Source: an uncultured Neomegalonema sp.
Lineage (GTDB): Bacteria; Pseudomonadota; Alphaproteobacteria; Rhodobacterales; Rhodobacteraceae
DNA: 15,848 nucleotides
Direction of reading: 5' to 3'
NCBI GenBank assembly: GCA_937958345.1
Contig: CALGNW010000015.1
Coordinates: 1 to 15,848, forward strand
A program made the translations under genes and the position numbers. The notes under the pieces are model-generated. The model was not told the origin of the DNA. It saw nothing but the letters and a program-made list of their open reading frames with translations, and made no database searches. Below, in pieces: positions 7,753 through 15,463 of the stretch (its first letter is position 1; every line of letters starts with the position of its first letter).

Positions 7753-7803
7753 GTTTCCTCGCGCTTTCCTGCCAATCGGAGCGAGTCTTGCATCGCGCGG
7801 GTG

Positions 7804-8322
7804 ATGGTGCGCGTTCCCGGGATACTTTGCATGGCGATTGCCGGTTTGGCGACGAATCCGCTATTGGCCGAATCGTGGAAGCCCACCGTGACACGCAGCC
7901 CGCCCCAGCGCGTCGAGGTCGTGTCTCCGACGCCTGCCGATCTCCGGAACTGGGGTGCGCGTATAAAATACGGGATTGCGAACGGCTCGCCCGACATCGC
8001 CGGACACTTTGCCAAGGGCGACGAACGCGGTTGGTCAAAGGCGGTTTTTGCGACGGTTCACCGCCGTTTTCCCAACGGCGAAACCACACCCTATATCGGT
8101 GTCGGTGCCGGCTATGCCGAAGGTTTGGTCACCGCACCGTCCGAAGTCGCACCGGATGCGCTTGCCTTCAAGGGCGTTGTGGGGACTGAGATGACGCTGG
8201 AGGAGGGGTTGGGCGCGTTTGTCGAGTACAGTTTCGCCGTCTCGCCCGATGCCAATACGGGTCCGGGCGGTTCGCTGCGCAGCCACGCATGGACGACGGG
8301 GATCAAGCTTGATCTGAATTGA
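7804..8322 (+). CDS. Small outer-membrane beta-barrel protein with signal peptide
   Basis: Starting at the ATG at 7804 gives 172 residues with a short signal peptide (MVRVPGILCMAIAGLATNPLLA, cleavage likely before Glu23, written here only in outline). The rest alternates polar and aromatic or hydrophobic residues as in small porin-like barrels: WSKAVFATVHRRF, TPYIGVGAGYAEG, AFKGVVGTEMTLEEG, GAFVEYSFAVS and the C-terminal WTTGIKLDLN strand. GTG at 7801 is an alternative start. A frame open from ATG 7639 exists, but it would run through the 15-bp stem-loop and put the signal peptide inside the protein, so it is rejected. No catalytic motif is seen; the family is uncertain. It lies just after the LPS operon. 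Confidence 0.65.
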   Translation: MVRVPGILCMAIAGLATNPLLAESWKPTVTRSPPQRVEVVSPTPADLRNWGARIKYGIANGSPDIAGHFAKGDERGWSKAVFATVHRRFPNGETTPYIGVGAGYAEGLVTAPSEVAPDALAFKGVVGTEMTLEEGLGAFVEYSFAVSPDANTGPGGSLRSHAWTTGIKLDLN

Positions 8323-8339
8323 ACTGACGGCGACCCTGT

Positions 8340-8915
8340 TCAGGCGTTTTTGCGGCTGCGGCGGCGCACGGGCCGCTCCTCGGCATATCGCTCACGCGGC
8401 GCAGGTTGCTGCCGGCGCGGGGCAGGGCGCACATGACGCCGTCCGCGAAACAGGGACAGGATTGATCCGAAAATCAGGTGCGTGAACAAAAAACCGGCCC
8501 CGCTATACGCCAGCCCTTCAACCGTTGTCGGTATCGAGGGTTTGTAATTATCCCAGGTTCTTTGCAGCAGTTCCTTATCCGCACCGGAGATAAAGACCGG
8601 TAACCGCGCAAACGGGTTTGATCCGGTCAGCGCGCGCCAGTGATCCGACATATCATGCCATCGGTCGATTGTAATTTGCATCGAGTTTCCGCGATTTACA
8701 AAAAACGAGTCGCCCGACCGCGTATACCGCTCGATTGCCGACGCCCGATCCATTCCCGACACGCTCGCATCGCGGTCAAAGTGGCGGACAACCGTTGCCA
8801 GCTCGTCAATTGCCCCGCCCAGCCGTTGTTTATACTGCTGCATAAATTCGGGAGCTTGCGAAGCGATCAGCGCGCCGACGCATCCGGCAATCAGAAGGCT
8901 GGTAAAGCGAAACAT
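8340..8915 (-). CDS. DUF2937 family membrane protein
   Basis: This 191-residue protein has an N-terminal hydrophobic segment (about residues 4-20), a soluble middle with QYKQRLGGAIDELATVVRHFD and TWDNYKPSIPTTVEGL, a second membrane segment (about 137-156) and a tail very rich in Arg, Pro and Gln (158-190). This arrangement matches DUF2937, a family of unknown function in Proteobacteria. The N-terminal helix plus a periplasmic middle and a cytoplasmic basic tail is the likely topology. It converges on the barrel gene, with 17 bp between them. A candidate promoter lies at 8952-8978. Confidence 0.8.
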   Translation of the reverse strand: MFRFTSLLIAGCVGALIASQAPEFMQQYKQRLGGAIDELATVVRHFDRDASVSGMDRASAIERYTRSGDSFFVNRGNSMQITIDRWHDMSDHWRALTGSNPFARLPVFISGADKELLQRTWDNYKPSIPTTVEGLAYSGAGFLFTHLIFGSILSLFRGRRHVRPAPRRQQPAPRERYAEERPVRRRSRKNA

Positions 8916-8951
8916 AGAGAAATGACCTTGCTGTCACATGACATGAGTTAA

Positions 8952-8978
8952 ATTGTATAATATTTTGTAATTAGTCAA
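8952..8978 (-). promoter_or_regulatory. Candidate promoter of the DUF2937 gene
   Basis: On the minus strand TTGACT (8973-8978) is followed after 15 nt by TACAAT (8952-8957), in a strikingly AT-rich stretch (about 8936-8992) compared with the GC-rich surroundings. The start codon is at 8915. The spacer is two bases short of ideal. The remaining gap up to 9140 shows no gene or RNA that I can recognise. Confidence 0.4.
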
Positions 8979-9140
8979 TAATATGATTTTTCGTGGAAAG
9001 ATTCAGGTATGATGCGGCATGCGGGTCCGAGATCAGAATTGACCGGAAAAACAGTCGCGATTTCAGGTTAACAGATCGTAAAATTCGACCCCCCCGCGAC
9101 CCGCTCCTTTACGATAAAGCGGCTATCCCACGGCCCGATC

Positions 9141-9962
9141 TCACCTATCTTTAAGGAACGAAAAAAACCGTCCCTTCACAAGCCATGCGAACGAAAACGC
9201 CCAAAGCGCATAGGCTTCGTGCCAGAATGTCTGCTGCTCGGCATTCCACATTTGGTGTTCAAACGAACCGGGTTTAACGGTCAACGCATGCAGACCGATG
9301 CGCGCGATACACAGAAAAATCACCAGGGCGGAAGCGTAATAAATCGCATTACGGGCGCGCTTCACCAATGTCGGTTTTCTGTTGTCGCCGATCTGGTGCT
9401 CCTGGATGCGCGTAAACACCCGCGCCGCATAGACAGCCAGAAAAGCCAACATCAATCCCGCAGCGAGCAGATGGACTGCCTGCAACACTGCGCTCGCGTT
9501 GAACGCACTGACAGTATCCGTTCCGATGCCCGCAATCGCGGTTCCGTTTGCTTCTTTCCTGACAGTTACATCGGCAAATACTTGCATGGGAAAGCCACCT
9601 TCGGTGACGCATCCCCCTTCGGTGGTCGGCACGAACGCGACGATCAGCGCCATTAATCCTGCAAAATTTGTTGCCCGGGTTTCGCGCGGGCTTTCGTTTT
9701 TATCGCTGCGGTAAAACAGCAGCGTTGATCCGATAAAAACCAACGCTCCGACGAAGATTGTACCGCCGTATTTAGAATAATAAAAATGGCTGAGCGACGT
9801 GTGCGGGCAGGCGACACCCAGCTTGACGATCACCAGCATATAGATTGGCAGAGAAATCCCGATAACCCCGACCCATAACGACTGTGCGACGTGATCCTGA
9901 GAGGCCAGCAAATCTTTGTATGGGGCGGGATTCAGGGGTGTACGCGACACGCGGCTCTCCAT
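9141..9962 (-). CDS. Six-helix integral membrane protein of unknown function (DUF998-like)
   Basis: This 273-residue protein has about six membrane segments (residues 28-48, 67-84, 98-114, 158-180, 205-226 and 247-264). The block LSHFYYSKYGGTIFVGALVF with NFAGLMALIVAFVPTTEGG resembles the SISHYYHT...FVG...N.AG...ALFPT pattern of small DUF998/DRAM-like membrane proteins, but I cannot assign it firmly. A loop between helices 3 and 4 has two cysteines near residue 50 and 118 and may face the periplasm. The ATG at 9962 has no clear ribosome-binding site, but the next internal Met (residue 42) would remove helix 1, so the upstream start is kept. No operon partner is evident. Confidence 0.65.
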   Translation of the reverse strand: MESRVSRTPLNPAPYKDLLASQDHVAQSLWVGVIGISLPIYMLVIVKLGVACPHTSLSHFYYSKYGGTIFVGALVFIGSTLLFYRSDKNESPRETRATNFAGLMALIVAFVPTTEGGCVTEGGFPMQVFADVTVRKEANGTAIAGIGTDTVSAFNASAVLQAVHLLAAGLMLAFLAVYAARVFTRIQEHQIGDNRKPTLVKRARNAIYYASALVIFLCIARIGLHALTVKPGSFEHQMWNAEQQTFWHEAYALWAFSFAWLVKGRFFSFLKDR

Positions 9963-10011
9963 TCGATCTGGTAAACGCGAAGAGCTTAACCTCGAATATG
10001 ATTCCTGTGTA

Positions 10012-10046
10012 GAGAGGCGCGCAATCTCGGCGCACCTCTCGTTTTT
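10012..10046. terminator. Hairpin after mmsA; T run faces the plus strand
   Basis: GAGAGG (10012-10017) pairs with CCTCTC (10035-10040), and after one mismatch GCGC (10019-10022) pairs with GCGC (10030-10033), around a 7-nt loop. TTTTT at 10042-10046 follows on the plus strand. The hairpin sits only 10 bp after the mmsA stop, so it may end that minus-strand transcript, yet the T run would serve a plus-strand transcript instead. Confidence 0.55.
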
Positions 10047-10049
10047 GTA

Positions 10050-11546
10050 TCAGTTCATAACCGGAATCGAGAACTCGGCGCCGTCTTTTACGCCCGACGG
10101 CCACCGCGAGGTGATCGTCTTGGTGCGGGTCCAGAAACGGATTGAGTCGGTCCCGTGCTGGTTCAGGTCGCCAAAGCTGGACGACTTCCATCCGCCGAAC
10201 GAGTGGTAGGCCAGCGGGACCGGGATCGGCACATTAACACCGACCATGCCGATGTTGATGCGGCTGGCGAAATCGCGCGCTGCATCGCCGTCGCGGGTAT
10301 AGATGGAAACGCCGTTGCCGTATTCGTGCTTCATCGGCAGGTCCAGCGCGGCTTCATAGTTTTCTGCGCGGACAATCGACAGGACCGGACCGAAGATTTC
10401 GGCCTTGTAGATGTCCATATCGGGCGTCACATCGTCAAAGAGGCAGCCGCCGACAAAGAACCCGTTCTCATATCCCTGATGCGAAAACCCGCGCCCGTCC
10501 ACGACCAGTTTCGCGCCCTCGGACACGCCCTTGTCGATCAGACCGAGGATTTTCTCTTTAGCCGCTGCGGTCACAACCGGTCCGAAATCCGCCTTTTCGT
10601 CGGTGTAAGGGCCGACATGCAGCTCCTCGACACGGGGTTTCAGTTTTTCGATCAGCTTGTCGGCGGTCTCGCGGCCAACGGGAACAGCCACCGAAATCGC
10701 CATGCAACGCTCGCCCGCCGAACCATAGCCTGCACCGATCAGCGCGTCAGCCGCTTGGTCCAGATCAGCGTCCGGCAGGATGATCATGTGGTTCTTCGCG
10801 CCGCCGAAGCACTGCGCGCGTTTCCCGTGCGCGGTTGCCGTTTGATAGACATATTGCGCGATCGGGGTCGATCCGACAAAGCTGACGGCACCGATGTCCG
10901 CATGAGCACAAATCGCGTCAACGGCTTCTTTGTCGCCCTGCACAACCTGAAAAATACCCTTCGGCAGACCGGCCTCTTCAAACAGCTCTGCGATGCGCAG
11001 CGGAACCGAGGGGTCACGCTCTGACGGTTTAAGAATGAAAGCATTTCCGCACGCGATTGCGGGGGCGGCCATCCAAAGCGGGATCATCGCCGGAAAGTTA
11101 AACGGGGTAATCCCCGCACCGATACCAATGGGTTGGCGCATCGAATACATATCAATGCCGGGGCCGGCGCCCTCGGTAAACTCGCCCTTCAACAGATGAG
11201 GAGCACCGATAACAAACTCGACCACTTCCAGGCCGCGCTGAATGTCACCCATCGAATCTTCAACGGTCTTACCATGCTCGCGGGACAGATCTTCTGCCAT
11301 CGCGCGCTTGTGTTCTTCCAGCAGGATAGCCAGTTTCATAAAGACACGCGCCCGCTTTTGGGGGTTTTGCGCCGCCCATGCCGGTTGAGCGGCCTTCGCC
11401 GCAGCAACGGCCTTATCCAGTTCTGCGACCGATGCCAGCGGGGTACGCTTTTCAACTTCACCCGTCGCCGGATTGAAAACGTCCGCAAACCGGCCACTTC
11501 CGCCTTCAACATGTGCGCCGTCGATGTAATGAGTCAGGTCGAGCAT
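10050..11546 (-). CDS. mmsA: CoA-acylating methylmalonate-semialdehyde dehydrogenase
   Basis: MmsA oxidises methylmalonate semialdehyde (and malonate semialdehyde) with NAD and CoA to propionyl- or acetyl-CoA, in valine, thymine and inositol breakdown. The 498-residue aldehyde dehydrogenase shows GIGAGITPFNFPAMIPLWMA (141-160), KPSE (173-176), FVGST (223-227), GGAKNHMIILPDAD (248-261) and the catalytic SAGERCMAISV with Cys281. The Cys-Met-Ala context and the KNH motif are characteristic of the MMSDH subfamily. GGGGAAG lies about 8 nt before the ATG. It stands alone here, without mmsB or beta-oxidation partners. An 8-bp palindrome TTGATCAA (11584-11591) sits in its upstream region and could be an operator, which is only a guess. 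Confidence 0.95.
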   Translation of the reverse strand: MLDLTHYIDGAHVEGGSGRFADVFNPATGEVEKRTPLASVAELDKAVAAAKAAQPAWAAQNPQKRARVFMKLAILLEEHKRAMAEDLSREHGKTVEDSMGDIQRGLEVVEFVIGAPHLLKGEFTEGAGPGIDMYSMRQPIGIGAGITPFNFPAMIPLWMAAPAIACGNAFILKPSERDPSVPLRIAELFEEAGLPKGIFQVVQGDKEAVDAICAHADIGAVSFVGSTPIAQYVYQTATAHGKRAQCFGGAKNHMIILPDADLDQAADALIGAGYGSAGERCMAISVAVPVGRETADKLIEKLKPRVEELHVGPYTDEKADFGPVVTAAAKEKILGLIDKGVSEGAKLVVDGRGFSHQGYENGFFVGGCLFDDVTPDMDIYKAEIFGPVLSIVRAENYEAALDLPMKHEYGNGVSIYTRDGDAARDFASRINIGMVGVNVPIPVPLAYHSFGGWKSSSFGDLNQHGTDSIRFWTRTKTITSRWPSGVKDGAEFSIPVMN

Positions 11547-11672
11547 CTCGGTTCTTCCCCGTTTTTGTCAGTCGATGAGAATTTTGATCAACACTCTCTA
11601 GACGGATGCGTCCGCCATCGCTAGGAAAAGCAACAACCCACACGGCGCGCCCCTTGGCAATGGCGCAACGGG

Positions 11673-12073
<401 letters not shown>

Positions 12074-13213
12074 TCATGGTTTAATATCTCGTCCGGACGC
12101 TCCATCCACAATCAAGATGCTCGAACGAGGCAGGTCAAATCCAATTTTTGTGTACGGGCGCTTTCCTGAGGATTTCAAGAGATAGGGTTTTGCCCCTAAG
12201 GCGAGGGCCTTCCGGATAGCCGCATTTACTCTGGCTACTCGCATCGAAAACCATTCTTGATCTGCTCCATTTTCTAAGAGGGTCTCAATCGTTCTCGCTA
12301 CCGGTCGCGGCGTGCGTTCATAGAAATCGAGATAGGCACGTACCGATATCTCGTCCCATCTTAGTGAACCTTCGTCATGCGTACTTGTTGCACGCTCGGT
12401 TGCCAGCAGCGCGACGAACGCAAACTCAGCAGCAGCCAGTTCAATGATGTGTCCATGGCAGATCATAGCTTGCGCAGGAATATCGATTTCCATTTCAGGA
12501 GGTTGCAACAGTTCGTCCGCCGCCATAACGGCGTCGCTGTATGTTGCTTTTCCTGTCAACAGTTCTTCGGACAGGCCTTCGCGTAATCTCACGAACGGAA
12601 TATCTGCCAACGACACCATGTCAGGCGTCGCAACGACCGGAGATCCGGCGCGGTCATAAAGTGTAGCAGGCTGAGGCCGTGGGTAAAAGAACTGAGGATG
12701 GGATTCAAGACGCGGATCGACAAGTATATGCGAAAGCCGATCTTGCGGTCGTCCGAATAGCGATAAGGAATACCCTAGCAAAAACCCCATCGTTTTGCGT
12801 CCACCCGCAATCGAAACATGCAGTGCTGCATTTGAATCTGCCGTCAGCTCAAGCAACAGTTCAGCAATCTGATCGGCGGTGGCGACATTGTCATTTACAT
12901 CGCTGATGTCGTCCAGCAGTTGCCCCGATTGAGACCGGATGACATGGATGTTCTCAGTTAACAGAACGGTTGTCAGGTCTGACAGGCCATAATCTAGAGC
13001 CATTTGATTTAGCGGATTATCTTTCGGCTCGATCAGATCCTGCATCGCCGCCTTCTGTCCGGCTAATGTTGTGATGACATGAATTTCAGTCGGGATAAAC
13101 GCGGGACTGGTACGCATCGTTAAAGCGTAGACAGTCTCCGTCAGAACTTGCGGAAACAGACCCATCGTCGCGATCAGTATTCTACGATCAAATTCGTGAG
13201 GCTCCGCCCTCAC
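12074..13213 (-). CDS. CARF-domain CRISPR accessory protein, NE0113/Csm6-like ring nuclease family
   Basis: The N-terminal half is a CARF (Rossmann-like) domain: RILIATMGLFPQVLTETVYAL (11-31), TEIHVITTL (42-50), and the family hallmark SIAGGRKTMGFLLGYSLSLF (134-153) followed by GRPQDRLSHILV and HPQFFYP. The SIAGGRKT block is characteristic of the Cas_NE0113 family, annotated as Csm6-like ring nucleases; CARF domains bind the cyclic oligoadenylates made by Cas10 of type III systems, and several cleave them. The C-terminal region (326-365, ending GKRPYTKIGFDLP) is the family's own domain. I see no convincing HEPN RNase motif. GTG at 13213 gives 379 residues and shares its G with the cas6 stop (TAGTG); an open extension to 13285 lies inside cas6 and is unlikely. 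Confidence 0.85.
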   Translation of the reverse strand: MRAEPHEFDRRILIATMGLFPQVLTETVYALTMRTSPAFIPTEIHVITTLAGQKAAMQDLIEPKDNPLNQMALDYGLSDLTTVLLTENIHVIRSQSGQLLDDISDVNDNVATADQIAELLLELTADSNAALHVSIAGGRKTMGFLLGYSLSLFGRPQDRLSHILVDPRLESHPQFFYPRPQPATLYDRAGSPVVATPDMVSLADIPFVRLREGLSEELLTGKATYSDAVMAADELLQPPEMEIDIPAQAMICHGHIIELAAAEFAFVALLATERATSTHDEGSLRWDEISVRAYLDFYERTPRPVARTIETLLENGADQEWFSMRVARVNAAIRKALALGAKPYLLKSSGKRPYTKIGFDLPRSSILIVDGASGRDIKP

Positions 13214-14061
13214 TACGGAACGACACGATAGGCACCAAGCCCTGCCGTCACGCCGGAGCCAACCTGATACCACTGCCCGCCCCAAATTGCAGGCCAGTGC
13301 GCTTCAAGTCCCATCAGTGGTAGATAAAAATTACCCATCGTCCCGCTCCCGTCTCGGAGTTTGTTTTGTTTTGCGGAGAAGATCCCTTGCTCCACCCACC
13401 AAAGCTGGCGCTCTTTAGATTTGATGTGGGGGATGGCTGGTCCTTTCGAAACGCCTTTTGCGTCGCCATAGGCGGCATCGAGTATCGCTATGCGGCTGCA
13501 GATCGCTTCGATCCAAGGTTTTGCCTCGAAGCTTTCCGGTGTCATGAAAGCCCCTAAATTTTTGCGTCGCAATGGGCTGGTTAGCACGATGCGCGCGAAG
13601 TTGGGCATCGGGGGAATTTCGGGTGTCATCAAAGGAGCGTCTTTATAGGGAAGTCCGGAATATTCATCATTTCGCCAGACGCATTCCGTTCCTAACAACC
13701 AAGCTTTGCCTCGGGTCTTACCGAAACCGTCTGTACCGGCGCGTGCTAAAGCATCGACAACGTAATTCGCCAACACTGACGCTTCGCCGTAAAGCGAAAC
13801 ACCGACCGAAAACTGGTCGTCGGCTTGAATAAAACCCCCGGCTGGCGAGCGCGCTTCAAGCGCGTATGGGGCCGGTGGATTCTTGTAGCGTGGTCCAAGG
13901 TCACTGCGCTTCTCTGGCTCGAAAAGTGCTTTGTAAGCGGCTGGATTGATGTCTCTGAGTGCGTTTCCCATTGCGCCGCGTACCATGCCGGCGAAAACGC
14001 GCGGCGCGTAGATCGCTTCCCGTGCTTCGAACATGGCGATGAACTTCAAGATGGGTGGCAT
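13213..14061 (-). CDS. cas6: Cas6 family pre-crRNA processing endoribonuclease (RAMP)
   Basis: This 282-residue RAMP protein matches the CRISPR_Cas6 (PF10040-type) family. The N-terminal ferredoxin-like part has FAGMVRGAMGNALRDI (23-38), the first helix region of this family, and FSVGVSLYG with the following helix (84-105). The C-terminal GGQWYQVGSGVTAGLGAYRV (261-280) is the glycine-rich RAMP loop. Cas6 cuts the precursor RNA at the base of the repeat hairpin, leaving an 8-nt 5' tag, and the array repeat in this window has just such a hairpin. Only two histidines (212 and 255) are present, neither in the usual N-terminal catalytic place, so the catalytic residues are unclear. It is coupled to the CARF gene through TAGTG. 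Its start lies 85 bp from the IS. Confidence 0.88.
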   Translation of the reverse strand: MPPILKFIAMFEAREAIYAPRVFAGMVRGAMGNALRDINPAAYKALFEPEKRSDLGPRYKNPPAPYALEARSPAGGFIQADDQFSVGVSLYGEASVLANYVVDALARAGTDGFGKTRGKAWLLGTECVWRNDEYSGLPYKDAPLMTPEIPPMPNFARIVLTSPLRRKNLGAFMTPESFEAKPWIEAICSRIAILDAAYGDAKGVSKGPAIPHIKSKERQLWWVEQGIFSAKQNKLRDGSGTMGNFYLPLMGLEAHWPAIWGGQWYQVGSGVTAGLGAYRVVP

Positions 14062-14146
14062 GACCGAAGGCTTTCGTACTTGAGGACTTATTGCGATTGC
14101 AAAGTGCCTTTCGTTTTAACTGAAAGCAATGCTGGTGATCTTCTAG

Positions 14147-14161
14147 CAGGTTGCTGAAAAA
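14147..14161 (+). repeat. Left terminal inverted repeat of the IS
   Basis: CAGGTTGCTGAAAAA, immediately after the CTAG target copy at 14143-14146. It differs from the right end by one base. Confidence 0.9.
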
Positions 14162-14222
14162 CGATCTCGCGTTTGTATAGATATCGTGATTCCCTTTTCT
14201 GGAGTTTAGAAGGGGATGATGG

Positions 14223-15326
14223 ATGCGTGGCAGTGATGATCGGGACGATAGTTTGTTCAGCTACGTCCGTCTGGAGGACCGTGTGCCGCAGGATCATCCT
14301 CTGCGTGCGATACGCGCTTTGACCAACGAGGTTTTGACGTCGATGGACGCGCGGTTCGAGACGCTTTACTCGGCGGTCGGTCGTGCCTCGATCCCGCCGG
14401 AGCATCTCCTTCGTGCCACGCTGCTGCAGGCGTTCTTCTCGGTTCGCTCTGAGCGGATGTTGATGGAGCAGATAAATTACAATCTTCTGTTCCGGTGGTT
14501 CGTGGGATTGCAGATGGATGCGCAGGTTTGGCATCCGACGGTATTCACCAAGAACCGCGACCGGCTGCTGGAAGCGGATATAGCGCAGGAATTTCTGGCG
14601 ACGCTGATGGACCTTCGGCAGGTGAAGCGGCTGCTGTCGAACGAGCACTTCACCGTGGACGGCACGCTGATCGACGCTTGGGCATCCATGAAGAGCTTTC
14701 GCCCGAAGGATGGATCGGGCGAGCCGCCAGCCTCGGGACGCAACGGAGAACGCGACTTCCACAAGGAGAAACGCTCGAACGAGACGCACGTATCGACCAC
14801 CGATCCCGACGCGCAGCTTTATCGCAAGGGCAACGGGCAGAGCAGCCGGCTTTGCTTCATGGGGCATGTGCTGATGGAGAACCGAAACGGTCTGGTCGTG
14901 GAGGCTACGCTGACCCAAGCAACTGGCACCGCCGAACGTGAAGCAGCTCTGGAGATGCTCAACCGGCGCAAGCGCGGACGGCGTGTCACCCTCGCTGCGG
15001 ACAAAGCCTACGATGTTGAGGGCTTCGTCCACGACCTTCGCAGTCGCCGGGTCACGCCGCACATCGCCATTCAGGGCGGCAAATCAAAGACAGGCAAGAC
15101 CCGCAAGACGGCAATGGACAAGCGCACCACCCGACATCCCGGTTACGAGATCAGCGGACGCATTCGCAAAAGGGTCGAGGAGGTCTTCGGCTGGACCAAG
15201 GAGCAAGCGGGCTATCGCAAGGTCAAAGTGCGAGGCAGGCGAAAGGCCGAAGCCGTCTTCACCTTCGCAACTGCAGCCTACAACCTGCTCCGCATCCCCA
15301 AGCTCCTCGCTGAACCCGCCACATGA
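14223..15326 (+). CDS. IS5 family transposase (DDE type)
   Basis: The 367-residue transposase has an N-terminal DUF772-type domain (LFSYVRLEDRVPQDHPLRAI, then HLLRATLLQAFFSVRSERML and NLLFRWFVGLQMDAQVWHP) and a DDE domain: Asp146 in FTVDGTLIDAW, Asp260 in LAADKAYDVEGF, and Glu319/320 in RIRKRVEEVFGWTKEQ with the family's Y-R-E-K spacing nearby. It catalyses cut-and-paste movement of the element. An AGAAGGGG site lies just upstream of the ATG at 14223. The gene is full length with no frameshift, so it is likely active, and it reads opposite to the cas genes and to array transcription. Confidence 0.93.
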   Translation: MRGSDDRDDSLFSYVRLEDRVPQDHPLRAIRALTNEVLTSMDARFETLYSAVGRASIPPEHLLRATLLQAFFSVRSERMLMEQINYNLLFRWFVGLQMDAQVWHPTVFTKNRDRLLEADIAQEFLATLMDLRQVKRLLSNEHFTVDGTLIDAWASMKSFRPKDGSGEPPASGRNGERDFHKEKRSNETHVSTTDPDAQLYRKGNGQSSRLCFMGHVLMENRNGLVVEATLTQATGTAEREAALEMLNRRKRGRRVTLAADKAYDVEGFVHDLRSRRVTPHIAIQGGKSKTGKTRKTAMDKRTTRHPGYEISGRIRKRVEEVFGWTKEQAGYRKVKVRGRRKAEAVFTFATAAYNLLRIPKLLAEPAT

Positions 15327-15444
15327 CGAGATCGGAAGCGGCGGGGCGAAGAAAGCCCCCAGAACGACAGCGCTTCAGGCGCAATAACCGTCTAAACAAT
15401 CAAGATCTACCGCCAAAAAACCGAATAGCGCTGCTGCTACGGTA

Positions 15445-15459
15445 TTTTTCAGCGACCTG
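15445..15459 (-). repeat. Right terminal inverted repeat of the IS
   Basis: Read on the minus strand it is CAGGTCGCTGAAAAA, 14 of 15 identical to the left end. The second CTAG target copy follows at 15460-15463. Confidence 0.9.
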
Positions 15460-15463
15460 CTAG

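Larger units (their letters stand above)
14147..15459 (+). mobile_element. IS5 family insertion sequence, complete, 1313 bp
   Basis: The ends are imperfect inverted repeats: CAGGTTGCTGAAAAA on the left (14147-14161) and CAGGTCGCTGAAAAA read inward from the right (15459 back to 15445), 14 of 15 identical. A 4-bp target duplication CTAG flanks both ends (14143-14146 and 15460-15463), which fits the YTAR target of the IS5 subgroup. It carries one intact transposase gene. It sits in the last, trailer-end CRISPR repeat, separating the array from cas6. Intact ends, duplication and frame suggest a fairly recent insertion. The stretch 15327-15459 is non-coding. Confidence 0.93.

Noticed and set aside
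7639..7803. 55-residue N-terminal extension of the outer-membrane barrel gene
   Set aside because: It would place the signal peptide inside the protein and translate through a perfect 15-bp stem-loop; the start at 7804 gives a normal secreted protein.
10155..11024. Long plus-strand open frame opposite mmsA
   Set aside because: It lies wholly inside the clearly recognised mmsA gene and has no family-like sequence.
12374..12394. RATSTH as a HEPN RNase motif in the CARF protein
   Set aside because: A lone R-x4-H in a probable loop with no surrounding HEPN helix pattern; kept only as something to test.
13214..13285. Longer CARF protein starting inside cas6
   Set aside because: The 24 extra residues are the antisense-free overlap of cas6 coding sequence in another frame; the GTG at the cas6 stop places the CARF strand near the N-terminus as in the family.
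14041..14048. GAACTTCA inside the cas6 start region, identical to the CRISPR repeat loop
   Set aside because: An 8-base match without the flanking stem; expected by chance in a window of this size.
14091..14102. TTGC-GATT-GCAA palindrome upstream of cas6 as an operator
   Set aside because: Only 4-bp arms; such matches are common by chance, and no promoter could be fixed beside it.
14088..15062. Long minus-strand open frame opposite the transposase
   Set aside because: It is a shadow of the transposase codon pattern, crosses the IS left end and has no recognisable domains.
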